From the NCBI RefSeq assembly GCF_003853415.1, contig NZ_QTPP01000005.1, positions 1 to 64,000 on the forward strand: a stretch of DNA of 64,000 nucleotides, given 5' to 3'. Below, in pieces: positions 44,283 through 52,580 of this stretch (position 1 is its first letter; every line of letters begins with the position of its first letter). A program made the translations under genes and the position numbers. The notes below the pieces were generated by a model that was not told the origin of the DNA, did not search any database, and saw only the letters and a list, made by a program, of their open reading frames with translations. This DNA comes from Burkholderia sp. Bp9142. GTDB lineage: Bacteria > Pseudomonadota > Gammaproteobacteria > Burkholderiales > Burkholderiaceae.

Positions 44283-44840
44283 TCAGCGCAGCTGGCTCAT
44301 CGCGGTGCGATGGAACTTGATGTTCTCGAGAATCTGCTGGCTCGTGCCCTGCGGCATCTTGTTCGAGCAGAAGTAATCCTGGTACAGCGCCGAGTGGTAC
44401 GCGTTCAGCTCGCCGTTCTCGATACGACGCCAGTCGTTCTCGACCGTGCGGTCCCAGCCGTCGTGATCCGAATTGAGGCCTGCATACTGACGCCATTCGT
44501 AGGTGTCGCAGCGGATGCCTTCGTAGTTCACGTTACGCGCGCCGGCCGGGCTCGTGATGACGACCGCATAGCGCACGACGCCGTCGGTGCCGACCGCGAG
44601 CGACTTCGCATCGACGGAGAACTTGAGCGGCGTGTTCTGCGACACGTTGAACGGCAGCAGGTCGCCCGCTTGCGGCAGCGGCGGCAGCGTGTCGACCGGG
44701 TTTTCCTTCCAGTTGCCCTGGCGGTCGAGCAGATAGACGAACTCGCTGTCATCCTTGTTGGAGGGCGCTTTCGAATTCGCGCAGCCGGCCAGGGCCGCCG
44801 CCGCGGCGATCGATGCGAGCGCGAGAGCAATCGCTTTCAA
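44283..44840 (-). CDS. CNP1-like family lipoprotein
   Basis: The protein of 185 aa has a lipoprotein signal peptide ending in the lipobox LAGC with C20 as the lipidated residue. The mature part is about 165 aa and contains the CNP1-like family region with tryptophans and tyrosines (GRDTYEW-like segments, YHSALYQDYFCSNK). The function of the family is unknown to me. I chose TTG at 44840 because GAGGA lies 7 bp upstream and translation gives a complete signal peptide; no ATG is available in frame near it. Proper membrane (inner or outer) cannot be decided, though the residue after Cys is Ala, which favours the outer membrane. Confidence 0.85.
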   Translation of the reverse strand: MKAIALALASIAAAAALAGCANSKAPSNKDDSEFVYLLDRQGNWKENPVDTLPPLPQAGDLLPFNVSQNTPLKFSVDAKSLAVGTDGVVRYAVVITSPAGARNVNYEGIRCDTYEWRQYAGLNSDHDGWDRTVENDWRRIENGELNAYHSALYQDYFCSNKMPQGTSQQILENIKFHRTAMSQLR

Positions 44841-44854
44841 TATGCATTCCTCGT

Positions 44855-44885
44855 AAAAAAAGGGCGCGACACCAAGGTCGCGCCC
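44855..44885 (-). terminator. Terminator after rppH
   Basis: On the minus strand GGGCGCGAC and GTCGCGCCC pair and are followed by seven T residues. It lies 20 bp after the rppH stop codon and just before the CNP1-like start. Confidence 0.93.
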
Positions 44886-44904
44886 GGTCATGCAGTCCGA
44901 CTCG

Positions 44905-45555
44905 TCATTTGCCGACGATCACGCGGGGCGACATCTCGTCGAGCGTGCTCGCCTCCACTTCGATCTCCGAACAGACTACCGATGTGTCGACAATCGTCAG
45001 CGTCTGCTGGGCCTGCGCACCGATGACGCGCGGATAGCGCGACGGACGCGGCCCACGCGGCTTTTCGGCTCGCTGCGCCGCCGGGCGGCGCAGGAAGCGC
45101 GACAGTTCCGTCAGCGCCAACTGATAGACATCCCGCTTGAACTCGATCACCGCATCGAGCGGCACCCAGTACTCGTTCCAGCGCCATGCATCGAACTCCG
45201 GGTGATCGGTCGCGCGCAAACAAATGTCGCAATCGCGTCCGACCATCCGCAGAAGGAACCAGATCTGCTTCTGGCCGCGGTAATGGCCGCGTACTTCGCG
45301 TTTGATGAACTTGTCAGGCACCTCGTAACGCAACCAGTCGCGGGTGCGGCCGATTATCTTGACGTGTTCCGGGTGCAGGCCCGTTTCCTCGTGCAGTTCC
45401 CGGTACATCGCCTGCATGGGGGTCTCGCCGTACTTGATCCCACCTTGAGGAAACTGCCAGGAGTGCTCGCGGAGCCGCTTGCCCCAAAACACCTCGTTGC
45501 GCGCGTTCAAGAGGATGATGCCGACGTTCGGGCGAAAGCCTTCACGATCCAGCAT
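44905..45555 (-). CDS. rppH: RNA pyrophosphohydrolase
   Basis: This 216-aa Nudix enzyme removes pyrophosphate from the 5' end of mRNA and so starts RNase E-dependent decay. The Nudix box is at residues 38-60 ([10 protein letters not shown] to RELHEETGL). The N-terminus [16 protein letters not shown] is typical of RppH. The C-terminal 55 residues are a poorly conserved, basic tail beyond the E. coli length (176 aa). It is divergent from proS. Confidence 0.96.
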   Translation of the reverse strand: MLDREGFRPNVGIILLNARNEVFWGKRLREHSWQFPQGGIKYGETPMQAMYRELHEETGLHPEHVKIIGRTRDWLRYEVPDKFIKREVRGHYRGQKQIWFLLRMVGRDCDICLRATDHPEFDAWRWNEYWVPLDAVIEFKRDVYQLALTELSRFLRRPAAQRAEKPRGPRPSRYPRVIGAQAQQTLTIVDTSVVCSEIEVEASTLDEMSPRVIVGK

Positions 45556-45588
45556 ACAACCACCTTCGAATCCTTTAAAATTGCTTTG

Positions 45589-45594
45589 ATTATA
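45589..45594 (-). promoter_or_regulatory. Possible -10 element of rppH
   Basis: TATAAT is read on the minus strand 34 bp upstream of the rppH ATG. No good -35 is found at 16-18 bp further up, so the promoter is only partly supported. Confidence 0.4.
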
Positions 45595-45734
45595 AACAGA
45601 TAACGGGCGCTGCGCACCGTGACGGAGCGAATCCGCGCGGGGTGCACCGGCTGAATTGTCCCTGATTTGTCTGCTAAGTCATCTGCGCCATCGTCGTTCG
45701 TCGCGCGCAGCTTTTTCACCTTGAAACTTTTTCG

Positions 45735-45754
45735 GGCGCCCCGCCTGGGGCGCC
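45735..45754 (+). other. Hairpin in the proS leader
   Basis: GGCGCCCC and GGGGCGCC form an 8-bp perfect stem around GCCT, ending 18 bp before the proS ATG. No T tract follows directly. It could affect ribosome access or be a remnant terminator; I cannot tell which. Confidence 0.55.
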
Positions 45755-45772
45755 GTATTTGGAACCGTCCGC

Positions 45773-47509
45773 ATGAAAGCTTCCCGTTTCTTTATCGGCA
45801 CCCTCAAAGAGGCACCGGCCGACGCAGAGATCGTCAGCCACAAGCTGATGGTGCGCGCCGGCATGATCCGTCGTGTCGCCGGCGGCATCTATAACTACCT
45901 GCCGGTCGGCCTGCGTTCGATTCGCAAGGTCGAGGCGATCGTGCGCGAGGAAATGAACCGGGCAGGCGCCATCGAGCTGCTGATGCCGGCCGTGCAGCCG
46001 GCCGAGCTGTGGCAGGAGTCGGGCCGCTGGGAACAGTACGGCCCGGAGCTGCTGCGCTTCAAGGACCGCAAGGACAACGACTTCGTGATCGGGCCGACGC
46101 ACGAGGAAGTCGTCACCGACATCGCGCGCAACCAGATCAAGAGCTACCGGCAGATGCCGGTGAACTTCTACCAGATCCAGACGAAGTTCCGCGACGAGAT
46201 CCGTCCGCGCTTCGGCGTGATGCGCGGCCGCGAATTCCTCATGAAGGACGCCTATTCGTTCGACAAGGACGCAGCCGGCCTGAACGAGTCGTACCGCAAG
46301 ATGTATGACGCGTACGTGCGCATCTTCACGCGCCTCGGCCTCGAGTTCCGGGCGGTCGCGGCCGACAGCGGTTCGATCGGCGGCAACTTCTCGCATGAAT
46401 TCCACGTGATCGCCGATACCGGCGAGGACGCGATCGCCTACTGCCCGACGTCCGACTTCGCGGCGAACATCGAAGCGGCGGAAGCGCTGCCGCTGACGCC
46501 CGCGCGCGCGGCGCCGGCCGAAGCGATGGAGAAGGTCGCGACGCCCGGCAAGGCGAAGTGCGAAGCCGTCGCCGAGCTGCTGGCGATCCCGCTCCAGCGC
46601 ACGATCAAGTCGATCGTGCTCGCCACCGAGAACGAAGGCGCCGAGCCGACCATCTGGCTCGTGATGCTGCGCGGCGACCATGACCTGAACGAGATCAAGG
46701 TATCGAAGCTGCCGGGGCTGAAGAACCACCGCTTCGCGACCGAGCAGGAAATCGTCGAATGGTTCGGCACGCCGCCGGGCTATCTCGGCCCGGTCGGCAC
46801 GAAGAAGCCGGTGAAGGTGATCGCCGATCGCACGGTCGCGAACATGAGCGACTTCGTCGTCGGCGCGAACGAGGTCGACTATCACATCGCGGGCGTGAAC
46901 TGGGGCCGCGACCTGCCGGAGCCGGAAGTCGCCGACGTGCGCAACGTGAAGAAGGGTGATCCGTCGCCGGACGGCAAGGGTGAGATCGACATCTGCCGCG
47001 GCATCGAAGTCGGCCACGTGTTCCAGCTCGGCACCAAGTATTCGGAAGCGATGGGTGCGACGTTCCTCGACGAGTCGGGCAAGCCGCAGCCGATGCTGAT
47101 GGGCTGCTACGGCGTCGGCGTCACGCGCATTCTCGGCGCGGCGATCGAACAGAACTTCGACGACAAGGGCATCATCTGGCCCGAGTCGATCGCACCGTTC
47201 GAGGTCGTGCTGTGCCCGATGGGCTATGACCGCAGCGACATGGTCCGCGAGGCCGCCGACAAGCTGTACGCGGAACTGGCCGCGGCCGGCATCGACGTGA
47301 TCCTCGACGATCGCGGCGAGCGCCCGGGCGTGATGTTCGCCGACTGGGAACTGATCGGCGTGCCGCATCGGCTGGTGATCGGCGAACGCGGCCTGAAGGA
47401 AGGCAAGATCGAGTACCAGGGCCGCCGCGACGCCGAGGCGACGCTGCTGCCGGCTGACGCGGCTGCGGCGGCGGTGACGGAGAAGATCCGCGCCGCCCTC
47501 GCGCACTAA
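45773..47509 (+). CDS. proS: Proline--tRNA ligase
   Basis: This 578-aa class II aminoacyl-tRNA synthetase attaches proline to tRNA-Pro. It is the bacterial long form with an inserted editing (INS) domain, about residues 225-400, which clears mischarged alanine. Motif 2 ([21 protein letters not shown] is its core region) and motif 3 ([14 protein letters not shown] near residue 445) are present. The C-terminal anticodon-binding domain is complete. A tRNA-Pro gene lies 6 kb upstream in the window. It is followed after 23 bp by marC. Confidence 0.97.
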   Translation: MKASRFFIGTLKEAPADAEIVSHKLMVRAGMIRRVAGGIYNYLPVGLRSIRKVEAIVREEMNRAGAIELLMPAVQPAELWQESGRWEQYGPELLRFKDRKDNDFVIGPTHEEVVTDIARNQIKSYRQMPVNFYQIQTKFRDEIRPRFGVMRGREFLMKDAYSFDKDAAGLNESYRKMYDAYVRIFTRLGLEFRAVAADSGSIGGNFSHEFHVIADTGEDAIAYCPTSDFAANIEAAEALPLTPARAAPAEAMEKVATPGKAKCEAVAELLAIPLQRTIKSIVLATENEGAEPTIWLVMLRGDHDLNEIKVSKLPGLKNHRFATEQEIVEWFGTPPGYLGPVGTKKPVKVIADRTVANMSDFVVGANEVDYHIAGVNWGRDLPEPEVADVRNVKKGDPSPDGKGEIDICRGIEVGHVFQLGTKYSEAMGATFLDESGKPQPMLMGCYGVGVTRILGAAIEQNFDDKGIIWPESIAPFEVVLCPMGYDRSDMVREAADKLYAELAAAGIDVILDDRGERPGVMFADWELIGVPHRLVIGERGLKEGKIEYQGRRDAEATLLPADAAAAAVTEKIRAALAH

Positions 47510-47532
47510 GCGCCGCGACCCCGGGGGACACG

Positions 47533-48135
47533 GTGGAATACACCTTCCTGTCGGCCACCGTGCTCCTCGTGCTGATCACGGATCCGCTCGGCAACATCCC
47601 GCTGTTCATTACGGCGATGCGGGACGTGCCGCGCGAGCGGCGCGTGAAGCTGATCCTGCGTGAAGTGGGGATCGCGTTCGTGATCCTGCTGTTCTTCATG
47701 GTGGTCGGCGACCGCTTCCTGCGGATGATGAGCCTCACCGACCTGTCGCTGCGGCTCGGCGGCGGGATCGTGCTGTTCCTGATCGCGCTGCGGATGATCT
47801 TCCCGCATCCGGACGGCGCGCTCGGCAGCGATCCGCGCGCGGGCGGCGAACCGTTCATCGTGCCGCTCGCGATTCCGGCGCTCGCCGGGCCGTCCGCGCT
47901 CGCGACGGTGATGCTGCTGACGTCGCAGGCGCCGGGCAAGATGTTCGAGTGGGTCGGCGCGCTGACGGTCACGATGATCGTCTGCGCGATCACGCTGGTG
48001 CTGGCCGAACGGATCCAGCAGTGGCTCGGCGAGCGGACCGTCGCGGCGTTCGAGCGGCTGATGGGCCTCGTGCTCGTCGCGATCTCGGTCGAGATGCTGC
48101 TGGCCGGCATCCGGGCGTTCGTGCACCAGCTGTAG
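47533..48135 (+). CDS. marC: MarC-family integral membrane protein
   Basis: The 200-aa protein has six membrane segments by eye, starting ATVLLVLITDPLGNIPLF. The MarC family (UPF0056) is conserved in proteobacteria; no role in drug resistance is established despite the name. The GTG at 47533 is preceded by GGGGGACAC. It forms a likely two-gene unit with proS and is ended by a bidirectional terminator. Confidence 0.88.
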   Translation: MEYTFLSATVLLVLITDPLGNIPLFITAMRDVPRERRVKLILREVGIAFVILLFFMVVGDRFLRMMSLTDLSLRLGGGIVLFLIALRMIFPHPDGALGSDPRAGGEPFIVPLAIPALAGPSALATVMLLTSQAPGKMFEWVGALTVTMIVCAITLVLAERIQQWLGERTVAAFERLMGLVLVAISVEMLLAGIRAFVHQL

Positions 48136-48155
48136 CACGGGCGGCGTGGCCGACG

Positions 48156-48195
48156 AAAAAAAGCGGCGCTCCGGGAAACCGGCGCGCCGCTTTTC
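48156..48195. terminator. Bidirectional terminator between marC and hpt
   Basis: AAAAGCGGCGC pairs with GCGCCGCTTTT around a loop of about 14 bases. It has A and T tracts on the two sides and separates convergent genes. Confidence 0.9.
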
Positions 48196-48214
48196 TATAG
48201 GGTGGGCAGGGCGA

Positions 48215-48766
48215 TCAGACGTTCGCGGTCAGCGCACGGATCGTCGGCAGGTTGCGCCAGTAGCCCTTTGCGTCCATCCCGCAGCCGAACACGTAGCGGT
48301 CCGGCACCGAGAACCCGCAGAAGTCGGGGTGCAGCGGCTTCGCCTTCGCGAGCGTCTTCTCGCACAGCACGGCGGACATGAAGCGCTTCGCGCCCATGTC
48401 GAGGATGCGGTCGCGGATCGCGGCCATCGTCTCGCCTTCGTCGAGGATGTCGTCGAGCACGAGCACGATCCGGTCCTTCACCGATTCGCGCGGTGCGACG
48501 CGCCAGTGCATCTCCGGGCTGCCCTGCGTCGTGTTGCGGTAGCGGGTCAGGTGGATGTAGTCGAATTCCAGCGGGAAATCGAGATGCGGCAGCAGCATCC
48601 CGGTAAACACCGCGGCGCCGCCCATCACCGAGAGGACGAGCGGGAACGCGTCGCCGATGTCGGCGCGGATCGCGTCGGCCATCCGGGCGATCGATGCGTT
48701 GACGGCATCGGCCGAGACGATCTCTTCGGAGTGGTCGAAAATGTGGAGGGCTTCTTCGCGGTTCAT
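48215..48766 (-). CDS. hpt: Hypoxanthine-guanine phosphoribosyltransferase
   Basis: This 183-aa purine-salvage enzyme transfers phosphoribose from PRPP to hypoxanthine or guanine. The PRPP-binding motif VLVLDDILDEGETM is at residues 101-114. I chose the ATG at 48766 (MNREEALHIFDH); a longer frame from 48793 adds nine residues and neither has a strong Shine-Dalgarno. A neighbouring hairpin separates it from ffh. Confidence 0.92.
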   Translation of the reverse strand: MNREEALHIFDHSEEIVSADAVNASIARMADAIRADIGDAFPLVLSVMGGAAVFTGMLLPHLDFPLEFDYIHLTRYRNTTQGSPEMHWRVAPRESVKDRIVLVLDDILDEGETMAAIRDRILDMGAKRFMSAVLCEKTLAKAKPLHPDFCGFSVPDRYVFGCGMDAKGYWRNLPTIRALTANV

Positions 48767-48810
48767 GGGTTCTGGCGGGCAGTCGGTATACAAATAAGAA
48801 TGAAGCAGAA

Positions 48811-48850
48811 CGGCCGGCGCGCGCTACGGCAAAAACCCGCGCGCCGGCCG
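48811..48850 (-). terminator. 13-bp perfect hairpin between ffh and hpt, probable ffh terminator
   Basis: CGGCCGGCGCGCG pairs with CGCGCGCCGGCCG across a 14-base loop. On the minus strand it follows the ffh stop codon by 10 bp and is followed by a moderately T-rich run (TTCTGCTTCATTCTT). Termination is likely but not a textbook case. Confidence 0.6.
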
Positions 48851-48860
48851 ATGGGCGGAA

Positions 48861-50228
48861 TCAGCGCATGCCGGGCATCATGCCCTTCAGGCCGCGCATC
48901 ATTTTCTGCATGTTGCCGCCCTTCAGCTTCTTCATCATCGTACGCATCTGATCGTACTGGTTCAGCATCCGGTTGACTTCCTGCACCGGCACGCCCGCGC
49001 CGGCTGCAATGCGGCGCTTGCGCGTCGCCTTGATGATTTCGGGTTTCGCGCGCTCGGCGGGCGTCATCGAGCTGATGATCCCTTCCATCCGGCGGATCGA
49101 CTTCTCGGCCTGGCCCATGTCGGCGCCGGCCGCGGCCTGCTGGAACTGCGCGGGCAGCTTGTCCATCAGCGACGACAGGCCGCCCATGTTCTTCATCTGC
49201 GAGATCTGCGCGCGGAAATCGTTCAGGTCGAAGTCGCCGCCTTTCTTCACCTTGTCGGCGAGCTTCTGCGCGGCCTGCACGTCGACGCCGCGCTGCGCCT
49301 CCTCGACGAGTGCCAGGATGTCGCCCATGCCGAGGATCCGGTTCGCCATCCGGTCCGGGTGGAACACCTCGAGGCCGTCGAGCTTTTCGGCGACGCCGAC
49401 GAACTTGATCGGCTTGCCCGTGATGTGGCGCACCGACAGCGCGGCACCGCCGCGCGAATCGCCGTCGAGCTTGGTCAGCACGACACCGGTGAGCGGCAGC
49501 GTGTCGTTGAACGCCTTCGCGGTGTTGACCGCGTCCTGGCCGAGCATCGCGTCGACGACGAACAGCGTTTCGGCCGGCTTCAGCGTGCCGTGCAGCGCGG
49601 CGATTTCCTGCATCATCGCCTCGTCGATACCGAGGCGGCCGGCCGTGTCGACGATCAGCACGTCATGGTAGTGGCGCTTCGCCCAGTCGACGGCCGCGAG
49701 CGCGATGTCGACGGGCTTCTGGTCCGGCGTCGACGGGAAGAAGTCGGCGCCGACCTGTTCGCTCACCGTTTTCAGCTGCATGATGGCGGCCGGGCGATAC
49801 ACGTCGCACGACACCGTCAGCACCTTCTTCTTGTACTTCTCGCGCAGCAGCTTCGCGAGCTTGCCGGCGGTCGTGGTCTTGCCGGCGCCCTGCAGGCCGG
49901 CCATCAGGATCACGGCGGGCGGCGTGACCGCGAGGTTCAGCTCGGCGGCCTTGCCTTCGTAGTCGCCGCCGATCACGGCGGTCAGTTCCTTCTGGACCAC
50001 GCCGACGAGCGCCTGACCCGGCGACAGGCTGCTGATCACTTCCTCGCCGAGCGCCTTTTCCTTGACCTTGGCGATGAATTCGCGGACGACGGGCAGCGCA
50101 ACGTCGGCCTCCAGCAGCGCGAGACGCACCTCGCGGAGCATCTCCTGGGTGTTCGCCTCGGTAAGCCGGGCCTCGCCGCGCAGCGTCTTGACGACGCGCG
50201 CCATCCGTTGAGTGAGATTGTCGAGCAT
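48861..50228 (-). CDS. ffh: Signal recognition particle protein Ffh
   Basis: This 455-aa SRP54 protein binds signal sequences on ribosomes and pairs with FtsY. N domain (residues 1-85), GTPase G domain with P-loop GLQGAGKTT (111-119) and DTAGRLGIDEAM near residue 187, and a methionine-rich M domain (for example GNMQKMMRGLKGMMPGMR at the end). The 4.5S RNA is not in the window. It is divergent from the CcsA-like gene. Confidence 0.97.
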   Translation of the reverse strand: MLDNLTQRMARVVKTLRGEARLTEANTQEMLREVRLALLEADVALPVVREFIAKVKEKALGEEVISSLSPGQALVGVVQKELTAVIGGDYEGKAAELNLAVTPPAVILMAGLQGAGKTTTAGKLAKLLREKYKKKVLTVSCDVYRPAAIMQLKTVSEQVGADFFPSTPDQKPVDIALAAVDWAKRHYHDVLIVDTAGRLGIDEAMMQEIAALHGTLKPAETLFVVDAMLGQDAVNTAKAFNDTLPLTGVVLTKLDGDSRGGAALSVRHITGKPIKFVGVAEKLDGLEVFHPDRMANRILGMGDILALVEEAQRGVDVQAAQKLADKVKKGGDFDLNDFRAQISQMKNMGGLSSLMDKLPAQFQQAAAGADMGQAEKSIRRMEGIISSMTPAERAKPEIIKATRKRRIAAGAGVPVQEVNRMLNQYDQMRTMMKKLKGGNMQKMMRGLKGMMPGMR

Positions 50229-50317
50229 GGGGAGCGATGGACAGTGGGGCCCGAAGGCGCAACGGAACCGAACAAAGGGAGCCGTCGCGGGAAGGGGGCC
50301 TAGTGTAAACTTCGAAC

Positions 50318-51211
50318 ATGGATATTGTACTGTATGCCCTCACCGCATTCCTGTACGGCGGCCTCGCCGTCGCAGGCTGGCGCACGCACCGTCAAGGCGG
50401 GGCGCCGCTCGTCGCGAGCGTGCCGGCCGTGCCGGTTCCGGCGTCCGCCGCGTCGGGGATGAGCGGGGCCGGCCGCGCGCTGCTGTTCGCGGCGCTCGTC
50501 GCGCACGGCGTGCTGCTGCACATGACGATCTTCCCGCACGACGCGATGATCTTCGGCTTTGCGTTCGCGCTGTCCGCGATGTTCTGGCTCGGCGCCGGCA
50601 TCTACTGGATCGAGAGCTTCTTCTTCCCGCTCGACAGCCTGCGCCTGCTGGTGCTGCCGCTCGCGTGCGGCGCGTCGCTGCTGCCGCTCGTGTTCGGCGG
50701 CGTGCGGGTGCTGCCTTATGCCGCGGCACCGCTGTTCAAGATGCACTTCCTGATCGCGAACATCGCGTACGGCCTCTTTGCGATCGCCGCGCTGCACGCG
50801 GTCCTGATGCTGATGGTCGAACGGCGCCTGCAGTCGCTGCGAAGCGGCGGGCGCGACGGTTCGACCGGCTGGATCGCGAGCTGGCTCGAAACGCTACCGC
50901 CGCTGCTCACGCTCGAGAAGCTGCTGTTCCGCCTGATCGGCGCCGGCTTCGTGCTGCTCACGCTGACGCTCGCGTCGGGGATCCTGTTCAGCGAGCAGGT
51001 CGATGCGCGCGCGCTGCGGCTCGACCACAAGACCGTGTTCGCGGTGCTGTCGTGGCTGATGTTCGGCGGCCTGCTGGTTGCCCACAAGACATCGGGCTGG
51101 CGCGGGCGCGGCGCCGCGCGCTGGGTGCTCGTGTCGTTTGCCGCGCTGCTGCTCGCGTATGTCGGCAGCCGGTTTGTTTTAGAGGTGCTGCTGCACCGCT
51201 CCGTGGTTTGA
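50318..51211 (+). CDS. Cytochrome c assembly (CcsA/YpjD-like) membrane protein
   Basis: The 297-aa protein has about eight membrane helices and matches the CcsA/CcmF-type assembly domain (PF01578). The histidines in LLHMTIF, FKMHFL and LDHKTVFAVLSWL fit heme-handling residues. In enterobacteria the homologue YpjD also lies divergent from ffh, which supports the call. No cytochrome c gene is nearby, so its partner is unclear. The ATG at 50318 is preceded by no clear Shine-Dalgarno. Confidence 0.85.
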   Translation: MDIVLYALTAFLYGGLAVAGWRTHRQGGAPLVASVPAVPVPASAASGMSGAGRALLFAALVAHGVLLHMTIFPHDAMIFGFAFALSAMFWLGAGIYWIESFFFPLDSLRLLVLPLACGASLLPLVFGGVRVLPYAAAPLFKMHFLIANIAYGLFAIAALHAVLMLMVERRLQSLRSGGRDGSTGWIASWLETLPPLLTLEKLLFRLIGAGFVLLTLTLASGILFSEQVDARALRLDHKTVFAVLSWLMFGGLLVAHKTSGWRGRGAARWVLVSFAALLLAYVGSRFVLEVLLHRSVV

Positions 51212-51224
51212 ACGCAGGTTTCCG

Positions 51225-51542
51225 ATGCGACAGATTCTTCTCCTGATTCTCCTTTTCTTCGCGGGTTCGTGGCTCACGCGCAAGCTGCGCCAGGCCCAGG
51301 AGCACGCGCAGGCACGCACCGGCCGCGATGGCGGCCACGACGGCGCGCCCGGTCACGGCGGCGCCGGTTCGGCACGCCCGAACGGCGATGCGCGCTCGCT
51401 GCCCGAGCCGATGGTGCGCTGCGCCGAATGCGGCGTGCATGCGCCGAAGGGCGACGCCGTCGCCGCAGGCGGCGAATACTTCTGCAGCACCGAGCACGCG
51501 CAGCGCCACGGCGCACGCGCGAGCGGCCACGACGCGCGATGA
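51225..51542 (+). CDS. PP0621-like small membrane-anchored protein with CxxC
   Basis: This 105-aa protein has an N-terminal hydrophobic segment (residues 3-17, QILLLILLFFAGSWL), a charged glycine-rich middle and a C-terminal metal-like module. It has CAEC near residue 67 and another C near residue 87 (YFCSTEH). It resembles the PP0621 family, of unknown function. It overlaps ampD by four bases (ATGA), so co-expression is likely. Confidence 0.78.
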   Translation: MRQILLLILLFFAGSWLTRKLRQAQEHAQARTGRDGGHDGAPGHGGAGSARPNGDARSLPEPMVRCAECGVHAPKGDAVAAGGEYFCSTEHAQRHGARASGHDAR

Positions 51543-52129
51543 GCGACGCAGCGCTGCTGTCGGTCGACGCGCACGGCTGGGTGCGCGAAGCGCGCCACGC
51601 GCCTTCGCCGAATGTCGAGGCGCGGCCCGCGGGCGCGGTGCCGACGCTCGTCGTCGTCCACAACATCAGCCTGCCGCCCGGCGAGTTCGGCGGCGACGCG
51701 ATCGAGTCGCTGTTCCTGAATCGCCTCGATTGCGATGCGCACCCCTATTACCAGAGCCACCTGCGCGGCGTGCGCGTGTCCGCGCACTTCCTGATCCGTC
51801 GCGACGGCGAACTCGTGCAGTTCGTGTCGTGCGACGAGCGCGCATGGCATGCGGGCGCGTCCGAGTTCTTCGGCCGGCCGAGCTGCAACGACTTCTCGAT
51901 CGGCATCGAGCTCGAAGGCGCGGACGACGTGCCGTTCGACGCAGCGCAGTACGCGACGCTTGGCGTGCTCGCACGCACGCTCGCCGCGCGCTACCCGATC
52001 GACGCGGTGGCCGGGCATTCCGACGTCGCGCCGGGCCGCAAGACCGACCCGGGGCCGCGCTTCGATTGGCAACGCTTCGCAGGCGATGCCGGCTTTTCCG
52101 CCGAATACTTTCCTTTCCGTCAGCACTGA
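51539..52129 (+). CDS. ampD: 1,6-anhydro-N-acetylmuramyl-L-alanine amidase
   Basis: This 196-aa cytoplasmic zinc amidase (amidase_2) recycles anhydromuropeptides and so keeps beta-lactamase genes silent where AmpR is present. Zinc ligands are H41 (VVHNISLPP), H160 (GHSDVAPG) and D170 (KTDPGP), with K168 nearby. HAGASEF near residue 104 is a family signature. It is the third gene of the CcsA-like/PP0621-like/ampD run. Confidence 0.95.
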   Translation: MSDAALLSVDAHGWVREARHAPSPNVEARPAGAVPTLVVVHNISLPPGEFGGDAIESLFLNRLDCDAHPYYQSHLRGVRVSAHFLIRRDGELVQFVSCDERAWHAGASEFFGRPSCNDFSIGIELEGADDVPFDAAQYATLGVLARTLAARYPIDAVAGHSDVAPGRKTDPGPRFDWQRFAGDAGFSAEYFPFRQH

Positions 52130-52228
52130 GCGCAGGGTTTTTTGACCGGGGAAAGTTTTTTCTCCGACCAATGCCTTGTCGTGTCTGCACGCGAGCGATG
52201 TCAAGACCTCCATCGCAAATTATCCGTT

Positions 52229-52256
52229 TTGACCTCGTCCGAATGTCCACTATACT
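52229..52256 (+). promoter_or_regulatory. Promoter of nrdA
   Basis: The -35 TTGACC (52229-52234) and the -10 TATACT (52251-52256) are separated by 16 bp. NrdR box 1 covers the -10 element. Predicted transcription start near 52263 leaves a leader of about 318 nt before the nrdA ATG; no ORF or known riboswitch is recognised in that leader. Confidence 0.75.
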
Positions 52257-52293
52257 TGGTGCCAGTTGAGCGGTTCTGTACTAGATATAGTGT
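52247..52293. promoter_or_regulatory. Two NrdR boxes, 31 bp apart
   Basis: Box 1 at 52247-52262 (CCACTATACTTGGTGC) and box 2 at 52278-52293 (GTACTAGATATAGTGT) match the palindromic NrdR consensus ACACWATATATWGTGT. Their start-to-start distance of 31 bp is three helix turns, the spacing typical for this ATP/dATP-sensing repressor. Box 1 overlaps the -10 region, which fits repression of nrdA. Confidence 0.82.
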
Positions 52294-52580
52294 GTGTCGC
52301 AGGGGAAACCCGAGCGGCACCGGCCGGCGGGCAACGCCGGCGGACAGGGTTCTCAGGGCGGCGCGCCAGGCCGGGCGGTCCGGGCGTCGCGATCAAGCGC
52401 AGCGAACTTCGACGGGGCAGGTATTCATGACGAAGCACACGACCGGACCGGTTGTCGCGCATCGACCGAACCGGCTTCCCCGACGCATCGCTCGCCTCTT
52501 ACCGCTCGCGCACCCCAATGCGCAGCGTTCGTTTTAATCCGCGGTTCTCTCCGCACCATCCAACACCAGGAGCTTTGCAC

